A stretch of 46,943 nt of DNA from Ectothiorhodospiraceae bacterium (GTDB taxonomy: Bacteria; Pseudomonadota; Gammaproteobacteria; SZUA-152). The translations under genes were made by a program, and so were the position numbers. The DNA lies in NCBI GenBank assembly GCA_002401775.2, contig NVUB02000069.1, positions 1-46,943 on the forward strand, read 5' to 3'. The notes beneath the pieces were generated by a model. It saw nothing but the letters and a program-made list of their open reading frames with translations, was not told the origin of the DNA and made no database searches. Below are positions 16,209-25,239 of this stretch, in pieces (within the stretch, counting starts at the first letter, position 1; every line of letters starts with the position of its first letter).

Positions 16209-17162
16209 TTATTTGAAGTCTTTACGCAAACCAACGGAAATAACACTTTCAACATCGCTGGTATCACGCCAACCTGCAAATGCACGCGTCAATTTGGACA
16301 TTTTATGAATCACGCCCAAACCTACATATGTAGTATTGTCAGCTGATGAATCAGGATCGGTGTCGCCATACTGAACGGCGAAGACATTTTTGCCCACTTT
16401 AGCCTGGTAACCCACGAACAAAACAGTAGGTTCAGTTGATCCATTGTCGGTCAACTCATACTGTGCGACGACCTTGTGCATGCCAGACTTAAAAGCACCA
16501 CCAAATTTGGTCGCTGTGTAATCAGAGTTGTCACCGTTATCGATAGCGGCAACAAAACCTTCCATTCCACCCGCGCTGTATTTCAAGCTGCCTGCCCACT
16601 TGCCGTCATCTTCAGAAGGGCCGTAAATGACAGCAGCCGTAAATGGGCCTTTAGGAGTTGCATAGGAAACCATATCTGACATAAAGCTGTTATGACCTAG
16701 AGAACCTCCAGTCATCCCGCCGTTGCCACGAGCTTGCAAGGAAGTTGCGACAAATGGGTCATATTTCACGCCACCGGTGTATTTATAGGGAGACTTTAGG
16801 TTACCCAAAGCGACAGTACCGAAGCCACCCTTCAAACCAACCTGGGAAACACGAGATGTCAAAGAAGCTTTACCCTTCCCGTCCGAATTCGAATCAGTAA
16901 TGTTATCGGTAGTATCTGCCTTGAATTCAAATTGAGCAAATGCCTTTAAACCCATACCCAGATCTTCAGAGGCTTTCACACCCACACGACCACGAGAATT
17001 ATCTTCAACCGACACGCCATCTTTGCCGCTGCCAGCGGTGTCTTCGGAATAACTAGCAACTTCAACCTGCGCTGCACCGTATACGGTTACATCACCCGCC
17101 ATGGCCGCTACTGGAGCAACCAGGGCAGCACTTACTGCTACTGCTAATAATTTTTTCTTCAT
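16209..17162 (-). CDS. Gram-negative general porin
   Basis: 317 residues with an ATG at 17162. A textbook signal peptide (MKKKLLAVAVSAALVAP...AMA|GD) is followed by DVTVYGAAQVEVAS, the usual first strand of Proteobacterial porins of the OmpC/porin-4 type. Glycine-rich strands such as LKAFAQFEFKAD, VALGNLKSPYK and KVVAQYELTDNG follow, and the chain ends in FK preceded by an aromatic-rich last strand (VISVGLRKDFK). These porins form 16-stranded trimers for passive uptake of small solutes. The gene is monocistronic with a strong terminator. Its relation to the electron-transfer cluster next door is probably only positional. Confidence 0.88.
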   Translation of the reverse strand: MKKKLLAVAVSAALVAPVAAMAGDVTVYGAAQVEVASYSEDTAGSGKDGVSVEDNSRGRVGVKASEDLGMGLKAFAQFEFKADTTDNITDSNSDGKGKASLTSRVSQVGLKGGFGTVALGNLKSPYKYTGGVKYDPFVATSLQARGNGGMTGGSLGHNSFMSDMVSYATPKGPFTAAVIYGPSEDDGKWAGSLKYSAGGMEGFVAAIDNGDNSDYTATKFGGAFKSGMHKVVAQYELTDNGSTEPTVLFVGYQAKVGKNVFAVQYGDTDPDSSADNTTYVGLGVIHKMSKLTRAFAGWRDTSDVESVISVGLRKDFK

Positions 17163-17478
17163 GAGAGAGCGCTCTCCATATTTATTAATGATTTAGTTTT
17201 AATTTTTACTGTCTTGTCGACGACGGTATTTATAGCAGTTCTAGGCAAAAGTACAACACTTTTTTAATCGAAACTGGCACTTACATGGGAAAATGTTGCT
17301 AAATTACAACAAAATGTCTTATTTTGTGTGTTTTTCATACAACCCCGTGCCCAATATACGAAAACCAACACGGAGATCATCGGAACCATTTTGAGTTTTT
17401 TATTATTTGCAGGTAGTTAACGCAGAAAAGGAATGTTAAACATTCATTTTTCCTCGCAAGATGTGCTGAAGACTGATT

Positions 17479-17628
17479 GCTAAGTTCCAAGTGCTGCGTT
17501 TTGGGACTTAGCACGATGCAGGAGAGGTTTTTTACCACTATCAATGCTCTAAATGATTACTGCTCGCGGCTCAAGCCGCTTATACAGCGAGCTCGGGCGT
17601 AAGGCAAGGGGAGAGCACTAAGAACTCA
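17479..17628. repeat. Degenerate copy of heptamer-flanked REP element
   Basis: GCTAAGTTCCAAGTGC and GGGACTTAGCAC on the left, and GCACTAAGAACTCA on the right, bracket a core related to the elements at 22420-22572 and 41733-41887 (shared CTCTAAATGATTACTGCTCG and GGAGAGG-type arms). The hairpin has decayed. This explains part of the 560-bp space between porin and tRNA. Confidence 0.6.
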
Positions 17629-17655
17629 ACCCCCTCTGATACTCGCACCTAGAAA

Positions 17656-17695
17656 CTAAAAAGCCCCGCTCGGAGGAGCGGGGCTTTTTAGTTTC
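17656..17695 (-). terminator. Terminator downstream of tRNA-Gln
   Basis: AGCCCCGCTC and GAGCGGGGCT pair across a short loop inside a longer palindrome (AAACTAAAA and TTTTAGTTT extend the stem). T-rich tails lie in both directions. It is 27 nt past the 3' end of the tRNA. Confidence 0.85.
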
Positions 17696-17721
17696 TATTA
17701 TTCAAAAAATGCTGCAAAAAA

Positions 17722-17795
17722 TGGCTGGGAGACTAGGATTCGAACCTAGATTAGAGGAGTCAGAGTCCTCTGTCCTGCCGTTAGACGATCTCCCA
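17722..17795 (-). tRNA. tRNA-Gln (anticodon CTG)
   Basis: On the minus strand the 74-nt sequence begins TGGGAGATCG and ends TCTCCCAGCCA, forming a 7-bp acceptor stem with an encoded CCA. The anticodon stem GAGGA/TCCTC encloses the loop CTCTGAC, giving anticodon CTG, which reads CAG. The T arm is CTAGGTTCGAATCCTAG. This matches the Gln tRNA layout of Gammaproteobacteria. Confidence 0.95.
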
Positions 17796-17856
17796 AAAAA
17801 ACCAGTGACAAGTTTTTAGCTTCTAGATGCTAGGAGTTGCGTTGCTGTATCGACTG

Positions 17857-17899
17857 AAAATGCCCCGTTAAATATGAAGCTAACCCATGGGGCATTTTT
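17857..17899. terminator. Possible terminator or stable hairpin
   Basis: AAAATGCCCC and GGGGCATTTTT pair around a loop of about 22 nt. It may end transcription from rpsI (minus strand), but the loop is long and the T tail on that strand is short. The rest of 17796-18242 shows only a GGCGGCATGATCGCCGCC palindrome at 18147-18164. Confidence 0.4.
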
Positions 17900-18242
17900 G
17901 AAATTTCTTTGGCTTCTTGCTCAAAGTTTCGAGACTCATCAGCTTTGAGGAATCCCGCTTCTCTCAATGAGTAACTGAGTCCAACGTTCTCCACAAGAGT
18001 CTTTGGCTATCTTTAGAAATTGAATACAGCCTCTAATTTGAATCACGCTCGTAGCCTTCAAGCTACAGATAAGCCTGAGCGTGTAATCTGATCCCTGAAC
18101 CCAAAATCTGAGCACTGGGATAGTGATTTATACAGGGAGACTGAAAGGCGGCATGATCGCCGCCACACTTCCAGGTTTTCCAGCGCATCCATGCGCTATA
18201 ACACCTAGATTCTCGTCTCTAGATACAAGACACTGATACGTC

Positions 18243-18635
18243 TTAACGTTTCGAGAACTGTGGACGTTTGCGGGCTTTATGCAGGCCAACTTTCTTGCGT
18301 TCTACTTCACGGGCATCACGTGTTACCAGTCCGGCGCTTCGTAGAGAGGGGCGTAAGGTTTCGTCGTACACCATCAGCGCACGGGTGATGCCAAGGCGAA
18401 TGGCACCGGCTTGGCCGTTGTTGCCGCCACCTTTGACGGTGATGTTGAAATCGAAGTTTTCCATCATGTCTACCACACTCAGCGGCTGACGTACGACCAT
18501 GCGTGATGTCTCGCGACCGAAATACGCGTCCAGCGTGCGTGAGTTTACGGTGATGTTGCCAGAACCGGATTTCATGAATACCCGTGCGGTGGAGCTTTTG
18601 CGACGGCCTGTGCTGTAATACTGTTTGTCTGCCAT
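18243..18635 (-). CDS. rpsI: 30S ribosomal protein S9
   Basis: 130 residues, the length of Escherichia coli S9. The sequence carries the family's [15 protein letters not shown] opening, RVMPRRMA-region equivalent ([15 protein letters not shown]), the VTRDARE.ERKKVG segment and the basic C-terminus RKRPQFSKR, whose last residues contact P-site tRNA in the small subunit. It follows rplM by 109 nt on the same strand, the conserved bacterial rplM-rpsI operon. The start at 18635 matches the family N-terminus. Confidence 0.98.
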   Translation of the reverse strand: MADKQYYSTGRRKSSTARVFMKSGSGNITVNSRTLDAYFGRETSRMVVRQPLSVVDMMENFDFNITVKGGGNNGQAGAIRLGITRALMVYDETLRPSLRSAGLVTRDAREVERKKVGLHKARKRPQFSKR

Positions 18636-18744
18636 TCTTGTCTGCCTTAGCGGTTAGCTAACTTGCCCATTTTTGTTAAGAGATCGTCAATATGGAATCG
18701 ATGATCTTTGTCGCAATTAATGGATCTAAAATAATAATAAGGAA

Positions 18745-19173
18745 TTAAACTTCCAGCGGTGTTGGCTGCTGTGCCGCATGCTGATGCTCTGCACCGGCAT
18801 ACACTTTTAATTTACGGAACATCGCCCGACCCAGTGGGTTCTTGGGTAACATGCCTTTAACCGCAGAATTAATGATCCGGGTTGGATCTTCTTTGATCAA
18901 TTTTTCAAATGTGGTGGTTTTCAAACCGCCAACATAGCCGGTGTAGCGGTAATATTTTTTATCCGCTGCCTTGTTACCGGTGACGGTAACCTTTTCGGCA
19001 TTAATCACTACAATGTAATCGCCAGTATCTACATGCGGAGTGAACTCCGGCTTGTGCTTGCCGCGTAGGCGACGGGCGATCTCGGTTGCCATACGGCCCA
19101 AGGTTTTATCGGTTGCATCGATAACGAACCAATCTCGTTTTACCTCAGCGGGTTTCGCACTAAACGTCTTCAT
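18745..19173 (-). CDS. rplM: 50S ribosomal protein L13
   Basis: 142 residues from the ATG at 19173, exactly the usual length. The reading frame extends upstream to 19260, but that stretch does not look like L13. Family motifs are clear: [30 protein letters not shown], the [10 protein letters not shown] segment, [22 protein letters not shown] and a [10 protein letters not shown] motif. L13 is an early-assembling protein of the large subunit that binds 23S rRNA. It is the first gene of the rplM-rpsI operon. The promoter should lie in 19174-19260. Confidence 0.98.
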   Translation of the reverse strand: MKTFSAKPAEVKRDWFVIDATDKTLGRMATEIARRLRGKHKPEFTPHVDTGDYIVVINAEKVTVTGNKAADKKYYRYTGYVGGLKTTTFEKLIKEDPTRIINSAVKGMLPKNPLGRAMFRKLKVYAGAEHQHAAQQPTPLEV

Positions 19174-19381
19174 CTCAGCCACTGCTCCAAAAAAATATCT
19201 GTCTTGAAAAGGCGCGAAATGATAGGGCGAAGAAGTTCCGGTGTCAAGCTTACTTACCACCCATATTGAGTATTTACTGGCGGCAATTTTAACCTGGCCC
19301 TGAATTGGCAGTATATATTCGTCGGAAACTCACCATCAAAACCTGAAAACGTATCCCCGTAAAAAGGCAACCACATAAAAA

Positions 19382-19412
19382 AACGCGGCTCCCCAACTTC
19401 GAAGGCCGCGTT
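19382..19412 (-). terminator. Terminator-like hairpin
   Basis: AACGCGGC and GCCGCGTT pair with a 15-nt loop. Read on the minus strand the stem is followed by seven T. It may end readthrough from the ferredoxin-hydrolase pair some 400 nt upstream. The rest of 19174-19814 holds no gene, only short tandem duplications (a 14-bp unit at 19562-19590 and a 12-bp unit at 19641-19664). Confidence 0.6.
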
Positions 19413-19814
19413 AAAAAACACCAGAAAAAAGACATTTCAATACAGGAGTCACAAGTCGTTTTCACTACCTGCATCGCACGCCCCTGTACTTTACCCGGCG
19501 ACTCATGAAACGCTTACAATGACTTATAATCCATTGAAATTATTAAGGTTACCGTTACTCTTCACGTCAAATTCTTCACGTCAAATTCTGCCCGCCAACC
19601 TACAATACGCCATTAGGTTGACGGACTTCGGAGTAGAATATTTAACCAACGCTTTAACCAACGCAGTAAGAGATAACGTAGTGCCCACCTTTAAAATCAG
19701 CATTTAGAACAACCGGGCTTGCCCAGCAACGCTGAACAACACGATGATATTGAGTCATTAAATATTTTGAGTCAAGCACTAAAAAAACTTTGCCACAAAC
19801 CAGAATTAATAACG

Positions 19815-20510
19815 TTAAAGTGCGTTACCCCAGGCAGCGCCGATATTTTCTTTTAAAGTTATCAAGCGCCCATGAAAAAAATGCCCGCTCCCTTCCATTT
19901 CATATATTTCGGGCACTCTGGGCTGCCGTTTCGCCCACGATATTACCTGGGATGACTCAACAATTTCATCGTCACTGCCTTGAATGACACACCAGGGTAT
20001 CTCAACCCCTGCATCAGCCGGAAATTTGAACATGGCAACTGGCGGGGCGACCAACAGCAAACGATCTGCCGTTGCTTGCTTATGCCCACTTAACGCAACA
20101 TATGCGCCAAAGGAAAACCCGGCCAGCCATAACGGCGCGCCAGGGTAGTGTTCACGCATCCAGTTTACCGCAGCCTGTAAGTCTTCGACCTCGCCAACAC
20201 CATGATCAAACTCACCCTGAGACTCACCAACCCCACGAAAATTGAAGCGCAGTGTTTCCACCCCCAATTCAGCAAATGTTTTTGCCACGGTATGGGCAAC
20301 TTTGTTGGTCAGCGTGCCGCCATGCAGGGGATGCGGATGGCAGACCACACCAATAGGAGGATGACCCAAACTTGCCCGTGCGCTTGCCTTTGCGGTATCT
20401 AATTGGGCTTCGATCACCGCCCCCAAACCATATCCGGGTATTAAAAACCGCTCGCCTGCTGTCGGCATTTCAGACAAATCATCGTAAAGGCGTAATGGGA
20501 CAGTTGCCAT
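19815..20510 (-). CDS. Alpha/beta hydrolase, dienelactone-hydrolase-like
   Basis: 231 residues. The fold markers are HPHPLHGGT (oxyanion region), RFNFRGVGESQG and the nucleophile elbow GFSFG with Ser. A later Asp (GSDDEIV) and a His in GSGHFFHG complete the catalytic triad. The family hydrolyses small esters or acts on acyl substrates; the substrate is not predictable. The start codon overlaps the stop of the ferredoxin gene by one base (TGATG on the minus strand), so the two are translationally coupled. No signal peptide, so cytoplasmic. Confidence 0.85.
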   Translation of the reverse strand: MATVPLRLYDDLSEMPTAGERFLIPGYGLGAVIEAQLDTAKASARASLGHPPIGVVCHPHPLHGGTLTNKVAHTVAKTFAELGVETLRFNFRGVGESQGEFDHGVGEVEDLQAAVNWMREHYPGAPLWLAGFSFGAYVALSGHKQATADRLLLVAPPVAMFKFPADAGVEIPWCVIQGSDDEIVESSQVISWAKRQPRVPEIYEMEGSGHFFHGRLITLKENIGAAWGNAL

Positions 20511-20821
20511 CAGATTTTCAGGCGCTCCACGACGTGTCCGTTCAGTAAATGCTGTTCGACGATCTCATCAATATCTTCTTTATCAACAAAGGTGTACCAG
20601 ACATCATCGGGATAGACCACGGCCACCGGTCCTTCTTCGCAGCGATTAAGACACCCCGCCGAGTTTACGCGCACACAGCCCTCTTTTCCGGTAATGCCCA
20701 ACTCTTTGGTGCGTTGTTTGGCGTAATCACGCAGAGCCTGCGCTCCAAATTTTTCACAACAGGTGCTGCCATCCTCTCGTAAATTTGTGCAAAAAAAGAT
20801 ATGGCGCTGATAATAGGGCAT
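20510..20821 (-). CDS. Thioredoxin-like [2Fe-2S] ferredoxin
   Basis: 103 residues. Opening YQRHIFFCTNLR, then CC in the DGSTCCEKFG region and GCLNRCEEGP supply the cysteines of the thioredoxin-like [2Fe-2S] ferredoxin family, with the PVAVVYPDDVWY strand typical of it. These are small cytoplasmic electron carriers of unclear partner. The coupled hydrolase downstream is a recurrent neighbour in Gammaproteobacteria as far as I recall. The length is normal and no cysteine appears to be missing. Confidence 0.88.
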   Translation of the reverse strand: MPYYQRHIFFCTNLREDGSTCCEKFGAQALRDYAKQRTKELGITGKEGCVRVNSAGCLNRCEEGPVAVVYPDDVWYTFVDKEDIDEIVEQHLLNGHVVERLKI

Positions 20822-21041
20822 GGGAATATTCCTGAGTAATTTGGCTCTAAAAGGACAAGGCTACCGTTTTAAAGGCGAGGATTTAATGCCTAGGTGTTTA
20901 AAGCCTGATGTAAAAAACCAATATTTATTGAACAAGGACATTGATAGACAGATAACGGATAATACCGTAATTCTCCTTTGCTTTTGCGAGTAACGTCATC
21001 GACAGCAAGCCGAAATATGCCGTAATTACTCCGAAGCTACC

Positions 21042-21074
21042 CTGTAACCGCACTGTAAACGCACTGTAACTGCA
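21042..21074. repeat. Three 11-bp phased direct repeats upstream of the GlcF-like gene
   Basis: CTGTAACCGCA, CTGTAAACGCA and CTGTAACTGCA follow each other without spacer, ending 66 nt before the ATG at 21141. One helical turn per unit would place identical faces side by side, as in an operator array. No other gene is seen in 20822-21140. Confidence 0.6.
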
Positions 21075-21140
21075 CCGAAGTTTTATCATAACCACATCAT
21101 AGCAACCCGATAACAACGCCAATGCACCCTAAAAAATACA

Positions 21141-22406
21141 ATGACCAACACCAACACCATTAGCCCCTCCCACAACGCTGCAGGCAATCCAACGGCCCTT
21201 GCGGACAAGCTGGACCGTTGCGTGATGTGCGGCATGTGTTCTCAGCATTGCCCCACCTACCAACTTACTGCGAACGAAAGTGAGTCGCCTCGCGGCCGCA
21301 TCTCTTTGATCGCCGCGCTTTTGTCAGGACGGCTCAGTGTCGACGATCGCTTACAAGCCCATCTTGAGCATTGCACAGGCTGCCGATCCTGCGAAGCTTA
21401 TTGTCCCTCTGAGGTGCGCTTTGGTGAAATTATCACTGAAGCAAAAGCCCTACTGCCGCACGCCGCCAAGCCCCCCAAACCACCTACGATAACACCCATC
21501 GCAGGGCGTGGATTACGGCTTTACCAACAATCCGGCCTACAAAAAATCGTCCGTGCTAGCGGTATATTAAACCCACTCGGTCTTTCTGAAAAAGAAAGCT
21601 TGCTGCCGGAAGTCCCGGCCACTCCCGTCTGGAAAAATTACTATCCGGCGGTAACTGACACATCACGGGGCGACGTCGCCTTGTTCACGGGCTGTGTGGC
21701 CAACGTCTTTGACCGAGCAGCACTGGATGCCAGCCGCCGCCTGCTTAACGCCATGGGATATGGTGTACATGTACCCCCCTCTCAAGGTTGTTGCGGCGCT
21801 ATAGCGCTACACGGCGGCCATCCCAAGGAGGCCGCCCGCCTTGCGGCTCAAAACCTCAGCGCATTCGCGTCATTAGACATCCAGGCCATCGTTCATACCG
21901 CCAGTGGCTGCACCGCGCAACTCAGCGAATATACGCAACTACTTTCTAATGAACAAAGCGAAAGCTTTGCCGCCAAAATCAAAGACATCAGCCACTTTAT
22001 CGCTGAAGTTTCTTGGCCCACAGCACTGCAACCTCGCGCCCTGAAAAAGACTATCGCCCTCCACACGCCATGCAGCTTAAACAACGTACTGCACCAAGCA
22101 GATGCCCCCCGCCAACTGCTAGAACATATCCCTACACTAAAAATAACCCCACTCCCCGACACTAACCGCTGCTGTGGCGGCGCTGGTCAATACATGCTGG
22201 ACCAGTCAGAATTTGCCCAGCAACTACGGGATAAAATGCTCGATGGCCTCGACAGCATCAACAAACAATATGAAATAGACATCCTGGCAACCAGCAACCT
22301 TGGCTGTAGCCTGCACCTCGCTGCCGGGCTACGCGCGCGAGGACAACAGATTTCAGTTAAGCACCCAATAGTAATACTGGCTCAGCAGCTCGACTTGGTG
22401 TCATAA
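21141..22406 (+). CDS. glcF: Glycolate oxidase iron-sulfur subunit-like protein
   Basis: 421 residues. Two 4Fe-4S ferredoxin motifs are near the N-terminus: CVMCGMCSQHCP and CTGCRSCEAYCP, with the ESPRGRISLI stretch of GlcF between them. Two CCG domains follow (GCVANVF...GCCGAIALHGG, and HTPCSLNNVL...NRCCGGAGQYML), which bind further Fe-S or act with FAD subunits. GlcF passes electrons from glycolate oxidation by GlcD/GlcE to the quinone pool at the inner membrane. No glcD or glcE is adjacent, so the partner is elsewhere or the substrate differs (a LutA-type role is possible). The upstream repeat array may regulate it. Gph at 32.6 kb would produce glycolate. Confidence 0.8.
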   Translation: MTNTNTISPSHNAAGNPTALADKLDRCVMCGMCSQHCPTYQLTANESESPRGRISLIAALLSGRLSVDDRLQAHLEHCTGCRSCEAYCPSEVRFGEIITEAKALLPHAAKPPKPPTITPIAGRGLRLYQQSGLQKIVRASGILNPLGLSEKESLLPEVPATPVWKNYYPAVTDTSRGDVALFTGCVANVFDRAALDASRRLLNAMGYGVHVPPSQGCCGAIALHGGHPKEAARLAAQNLSAFASLDIQAIVHTASGCTAQLSEYTQLLSNEQSESFAAKIKDISHFIAEVSWPTALQPRALKKTIALHTPCSLNNVLHQADAPRQLLEHIPTLKITPLPDTNRCCGGAGQYMLDQSEFAQQLRDKMLDGLDSINKQYEIDILATSNLGCSLHLAAGLRARGQQISVKHPIVILAQQLDLVS

Positions 22407-22419
22407 ACTATTAAATTAG

Positions 22420-22572
22420 CGCTGAGTTCTGCGGACAGGGGACAGGGGACGAAAATTTAGCCTAGCGTAGAAAAGGCTTCAGCCTCGATCAGCGCTCTAA
22501 ATGATTACCGCTCGCAGCTAAAACCACTTCGGTGGGTGCAAGCATAAAGTTACGGACTTAGCCCTTGGCACT
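22420..22572. repeat. REP-like element flanked by heptamer motifs (copy 2)
   Basis: The sequence runs GCTGAGTTCTG, GGACAGGGGACAGGGGAC (a 7-bp repeat), a CGTAGAAAAGGCTTCAGCC arm and GATTACCGCTCG, and ends TTACGGACTTAGC. Each piece has a counterpart in the same order at 41733-41887 and, degenerately, at 17479-17628. It fills the space between the GlcF-like gene and coq7. Confidence 0.7.
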
Positions 22573-22625
22573 ACAACCCAACCCAGCCCTTAACACCCCA
22601 CACAGAACACGCTAAACTCGAGAGT

Positions 22626-23285
22626 ATGAAAAATCAAACGAGCTCTCGCCGCAATTACACGCCATTAGACCAGCTACTCATGGGCGTTGACGTGGGGATT
22701 CGTACATTATTTGGCCAACCCAAAATCACCGAGAGAAGCAATCCAGCACACAGCCAAAGCGAGGCTGAATTGAATGATTCCGAGCGGCAACTCGCTGGAC
22801 GCCTAATGCGCATTAACCACGCTGGCGAAGTCGCCGCACAAGGCCTGTATCAAGGGCAAGCGCTCACAGCTCGACTGCCTAAAGTGCGCCAACAAATGGA
22901 ACGCGCCGCACTGGAAGAAAACGACCACCTCGACTGGTGTGAAAAACGCGCCAAAGAACTCGGCACCCACGTCAGCGTACTTAACCCAGCCTGGTACGCA
23001 GGTTCCGCCGTTATCGGTGCAATAGCCGGATTGGCGGGTGACAAATGGAGCTTAGGCTTCGTCGCCGAGACAGAAAAACAAGTGGTCAAACACCTCAAAG
23101 AACACCTTGAACAACTGCCCACACAAGATGATAAAAGCCGCGCCATACTCGAACAAATGAAAGAAGATGAAAGCCAGCATGCCACGGTGGCGCTGGAAGC
23201 GGGTGGTGCAGAGCTGCCTTATCCGCTGAAGAAAATTATGGGATTTACGTCAAAGGTTATGACGCGCACTGCATTCTGGATATAA
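22626..23285 (+). CDS. coq7: Demethoxyubiquinone hydroxylase (ubiquinone biosynthesis)
   Basis: 219 residues. It is the di-iron carboxylate Coq7 family: MRINHAGEVAAQGLYQGQ carries the first Glu ligand, EENDHLDWC the Glu-x2-His, and KEDESQHA the last Glu-x2-His. It hydroxylates 2-polyprenyl-3-methyl-6-methoxy-1,4-benzoquinol, the penultimate ring step of ubiquinone synthesis, at the inner membrane. The length is normal. It converges with speD, as in Pseudomonas. The start at 22626 fits the usual N-terminus (PLDQLLMGVD). Confidence 0.95.
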   Translation: MKNQTSSRRNYTPLDQLLMGVDVGIRTLFGQPKITERSNPAHSQSEAELNDSERQLAGRLMRINHAGEVAAQGLYQGQALTARLPKVRQQMERAALEENDHLDWCEKRAKELGTHVSVLNPAWYAGSAVIGAIAGLAGDKWSLGFVAETEKQVVKHLKEHLEQLPTQDDKSRAILEQMKEDESQHATVALEAGGAELPYPLKKIMGFTSKVMTRTAFWI

Positions 23286-23348
23286 ACTGAGGAAAGAAAA
23301 AAATATTCTCTTATTTTAACGTTCCTCTTTTACCTTTCCCCTGCCTCT

Positions 23349-24146
23349 TCAAATATTCCGCCCGTAAAATATCTCTAGCATTTCCCTTTCCAAGCGTTGT
23401 TTTATGCGATTGCATACTTCACCGCCCAGTTCTTTTTCAGTAATACCAAATAAATAATTATCCAACTCAAATTCTTTAAGCATCATTTTGGTGTGAAAGA
23501 TATTTTCCTGAAAAACATTCACGTCAATCATTTGGTAACGCTCTTTGGTGTCTTCGGCGATGAAGTTTTGGATCGAGTTTATTTCGTGATCTATGTAGTG
23601 CTTAATCCCATCCACATCACGAGTAAAACCCCTCACACGGTAGTCCATGGTGATGATATCAGAATCAAATCGGTGTATTAGGTAATTCAGCGCTTTTAAG
23701 GGTGAGATACGCCCGCAAGTCGATACGTCGATATCCACTCGAAAGGTGCTGATGCCGTTGTCGGGGTGGCTCTCTGGATAGGTGTGTACGGTGATGTGAC
23801 TTTTGTCCAAATGAGCCACGACGGTTTCCGGTAACGGGCCGGGCGCTTCGGTGTTAGAGATGCCTTCGGACATCATCGGTTCTTCCGAAATCAGCATGGT
23901 GACGCTGGCACCCTGAGGTTCGTAGTCTTGATGAGCAATATTGAGCACTGTTGCGCCGACTATATCGCAAACGCTGGTCAGCATTTTGGTCAAACGGTTG
24001 GCATTGTATTCTTCATCAATGTATTCGATATAGGCGCGCCGTTGTGCTTCGTCGCGGGTGTAACAAATATCGTAAATGTTAAAACTCAGCGTCTTGGTGA
24101 GATTATTGAAATCTTTAAGTTCAAGCTTGGGTAGTGGTTTTATCAT
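23349..24146 (-). CDS. speD: S-adenosylmethionine decarboxylase proenzyme
   Basis: 265 residues from the ATG at 24146, equal to the long Escherichia coli type; the frame extends upstream into the VOC gene but that is not coding for SpeD. The proenzyme self-cleaves at Lys-Ser in [18 protein letters not shown], converting the Ser to the pyruvoyl cofactor. Other family segments are [18 protein letters not shown] and [13 protein letters not shown]. The product, decarboxylated AdoMet, is the aminopropyl donor for spermidine. It starts 5 nt after the VOC gene stop, and the three genes osmC-like, VOC and speD appear to be one operon. Confidence 0.96.
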   Translation of the reverse strand: MIKPLPKLELKDFNNLTKTLSFNIYDICYTRDEAQRRAYIEYIDEEYNANRLTKMLTSVCDIVGATVLNIAHQDYEPQGASVTMLISEEPMMSEGISNTEAPGPLPETVVAHLDKSHITVHTYPESHPDNGISTFRVDIDVSTCGRISPLKALNYLIHRFDSDIITMDYRVRGFTRDVDGIKHYIDHEINSIQNFIAEDTKERYQMIDVNVFQENIFHTKMMLKEFELDNYLFGITEKELGGEVCNRIKQRLEREMLEIFYGRNI

Positions 24147-24151
24147 CGTGA

Positions 24152-24598
24152 TTACGTTGCAGCGAGCACCATGGGAGGGTGGAATATCATTTGCACAGTG
24201 TTGCCGTCGGGGTCGAGACAATAAAAACTGCGCGCGCCATCACGATGGGTACGCGGTTCAGTTTTCAGGGTGATGTCGTGACCGCGCAGAAAATCAAACC
24301 ATTCGTCCACATCATTTAAGTCGTTTAGGAAAAAACCGATGTGGTCAAGGTGCTGACCAAAATCAGATCCGGGGCCAGAATCAGAATCAGAATCAGAGCC
24401 AGAGCCAGAGTCAAACTCATTCGTCGCACGGTGCAAGGCCAGATTGTCATTACCTGATGTGAGGTACACCGCATCTTCATTTGGTCGCCATTCCACGGCC
24501 ATGCCCAGCAGTTCGACGTAAAAGGCTTCCGTGGCCTGATAATTTTTCACACGCAGGGCGATATGGCGCATACCCGTCGTCGGGTTAGGTTTAATCAT
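24152..24598 (-). CDS. VOC-family (glyoxalase-like) protein with acidic Ser-Asp insert
   Basis: 148 residues in two VOC halves: [20 protein letters not shown], and [14 protein letters not shown] through [15 protein letters not shown]. The last position, where metal-binding members usually have Glu, is Gln (NTVQM). Between the halves sits a Gly/Ser/Asp run (residues about 62-80) encoded by a hexanucleotide repeat. Members act as metal-dependent lyases, dioxygenases or binding proteins; this one's substrate is unknown. It is spaced 5 nt from both the OsmC-like gene and speD. Confidence 0.82.
   Translation of the reverse strand: MIKPNPTTGMRHIALRVKNYQATEAFYVELLGMAVEWRPNEDAVYLTSGNDNLALHRATNEFDSGSGSDSDSDSGPGSDFGQHLDHIGFFLNDLNDVDEWFDFLRGHDITLKTEPRTHRDGARSFYCLDPDGNTVQMIFHPPMVLAAT
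24363..24414. repeat. Hexanucleotide repeat within the VOC gene
   Basis: Units CAGAAT and CAGAGC occur about seven times, encoding alternating Ser-Asp and Ser-Gly. Number of units stays a multiple of six, so length changes would preserve the frame. Confidence 0.8.
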
Positions 24599-24603
24599 TT
24601 TTA

Positions 24604-25020
24604 TTACCCTTCGATTAATTCAAAGTCATGAGTGATCTCGGCCACCTGGCCCAGCATGATTGATGCCGAGCAATATTTTTCAGCGGACAAATCAATAGCC
24701 CGCTGCACATGTTTTTCACTCACGCCGGTGCCACTGACGATGAAATGAATGTGGATTTTGGTGAATACTTTGGGTTCCGTTTCTGCGCGCTCGGCTTCGA
24801 TTTCCAGTACACAGTCGGTGACCGGCTGACGCGCCTTTTTCAGGATCATCATCACGTCGAAGGCCGTACAGCCACCGAGCCCCTGTAGCAACAACTCCAT
24901 AGGGCGTATACCCAAATTGCGGCCACCGTGCTCTGGCGGGCCGTCTATCACTACTGAATGGCCGCTGCCGGACTCACCGACAAACATCACCTCTTCCACC
25001 CATTTAATTCTTGCTTTCAT
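24604..25020 (-). CDS. OsmC-family peroxiredoxin-like protein
   Basis: 138 residues. OsmC/YhfA hallmarks are GIRPMELLLQGLGGCTAFDVMMIL with the first redox Cys, and SAEKYCSASIML with the second. The family reduces organic hydroperoxides using the two cysteines; the YhfA branch has this short form. Its position next to crp, divergently transcribed, is conserved in Gammaproteobacteria. The gene begins the osmC-VOC-speD set and shares the 25021-25239 space with the crp promoter. Confidence 0.88.
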   Translation of the reverse strand: MKARIKWVEEVMFVGESGSGHSVVIDGPPEHGGRNLGIRPMELLLQGLGGCTAFDVMMILKKARQPVTDCVLEIEAERAETEPKVFTKIHIHFIVSGTGVSEKHVQRAIDLSAEKYCSASIMLGQVAEITHDFELIEG

Positions 25021-25056
25021 GCATTTTACCCCATCAGGATTCTTTCAGGCCTCGTT

Positions 25057-25085
25057 TTGAAAAAACGAGGGGCGATGATTATAAA
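25057..25085 (+). promoter_or_regulatory. Sigma-70 promoter for crp
   Basis: TTGAAA and TATAAA are separated by exactly 17 nt. The start of crp is 155 nt further on. The -35 box lies within a perfect inverted repeat (CCTCGTTTT, then AAAACGAGG). Confidence 0.65.
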
Positions 25086-25239
25086 CCCAGCCTACTATCA
25101 ACGCATAACCTACACTCTATGCAGCACTGCTAACGGGTACATTGAGATAAAGTATTTGCAAACCTTTGCCGATAAGCTATGTGTCTCACCCAAAAGTGAG
25201 GTCTTTACAAGGAATTATGCAATCTTACGAGTATAAAAA

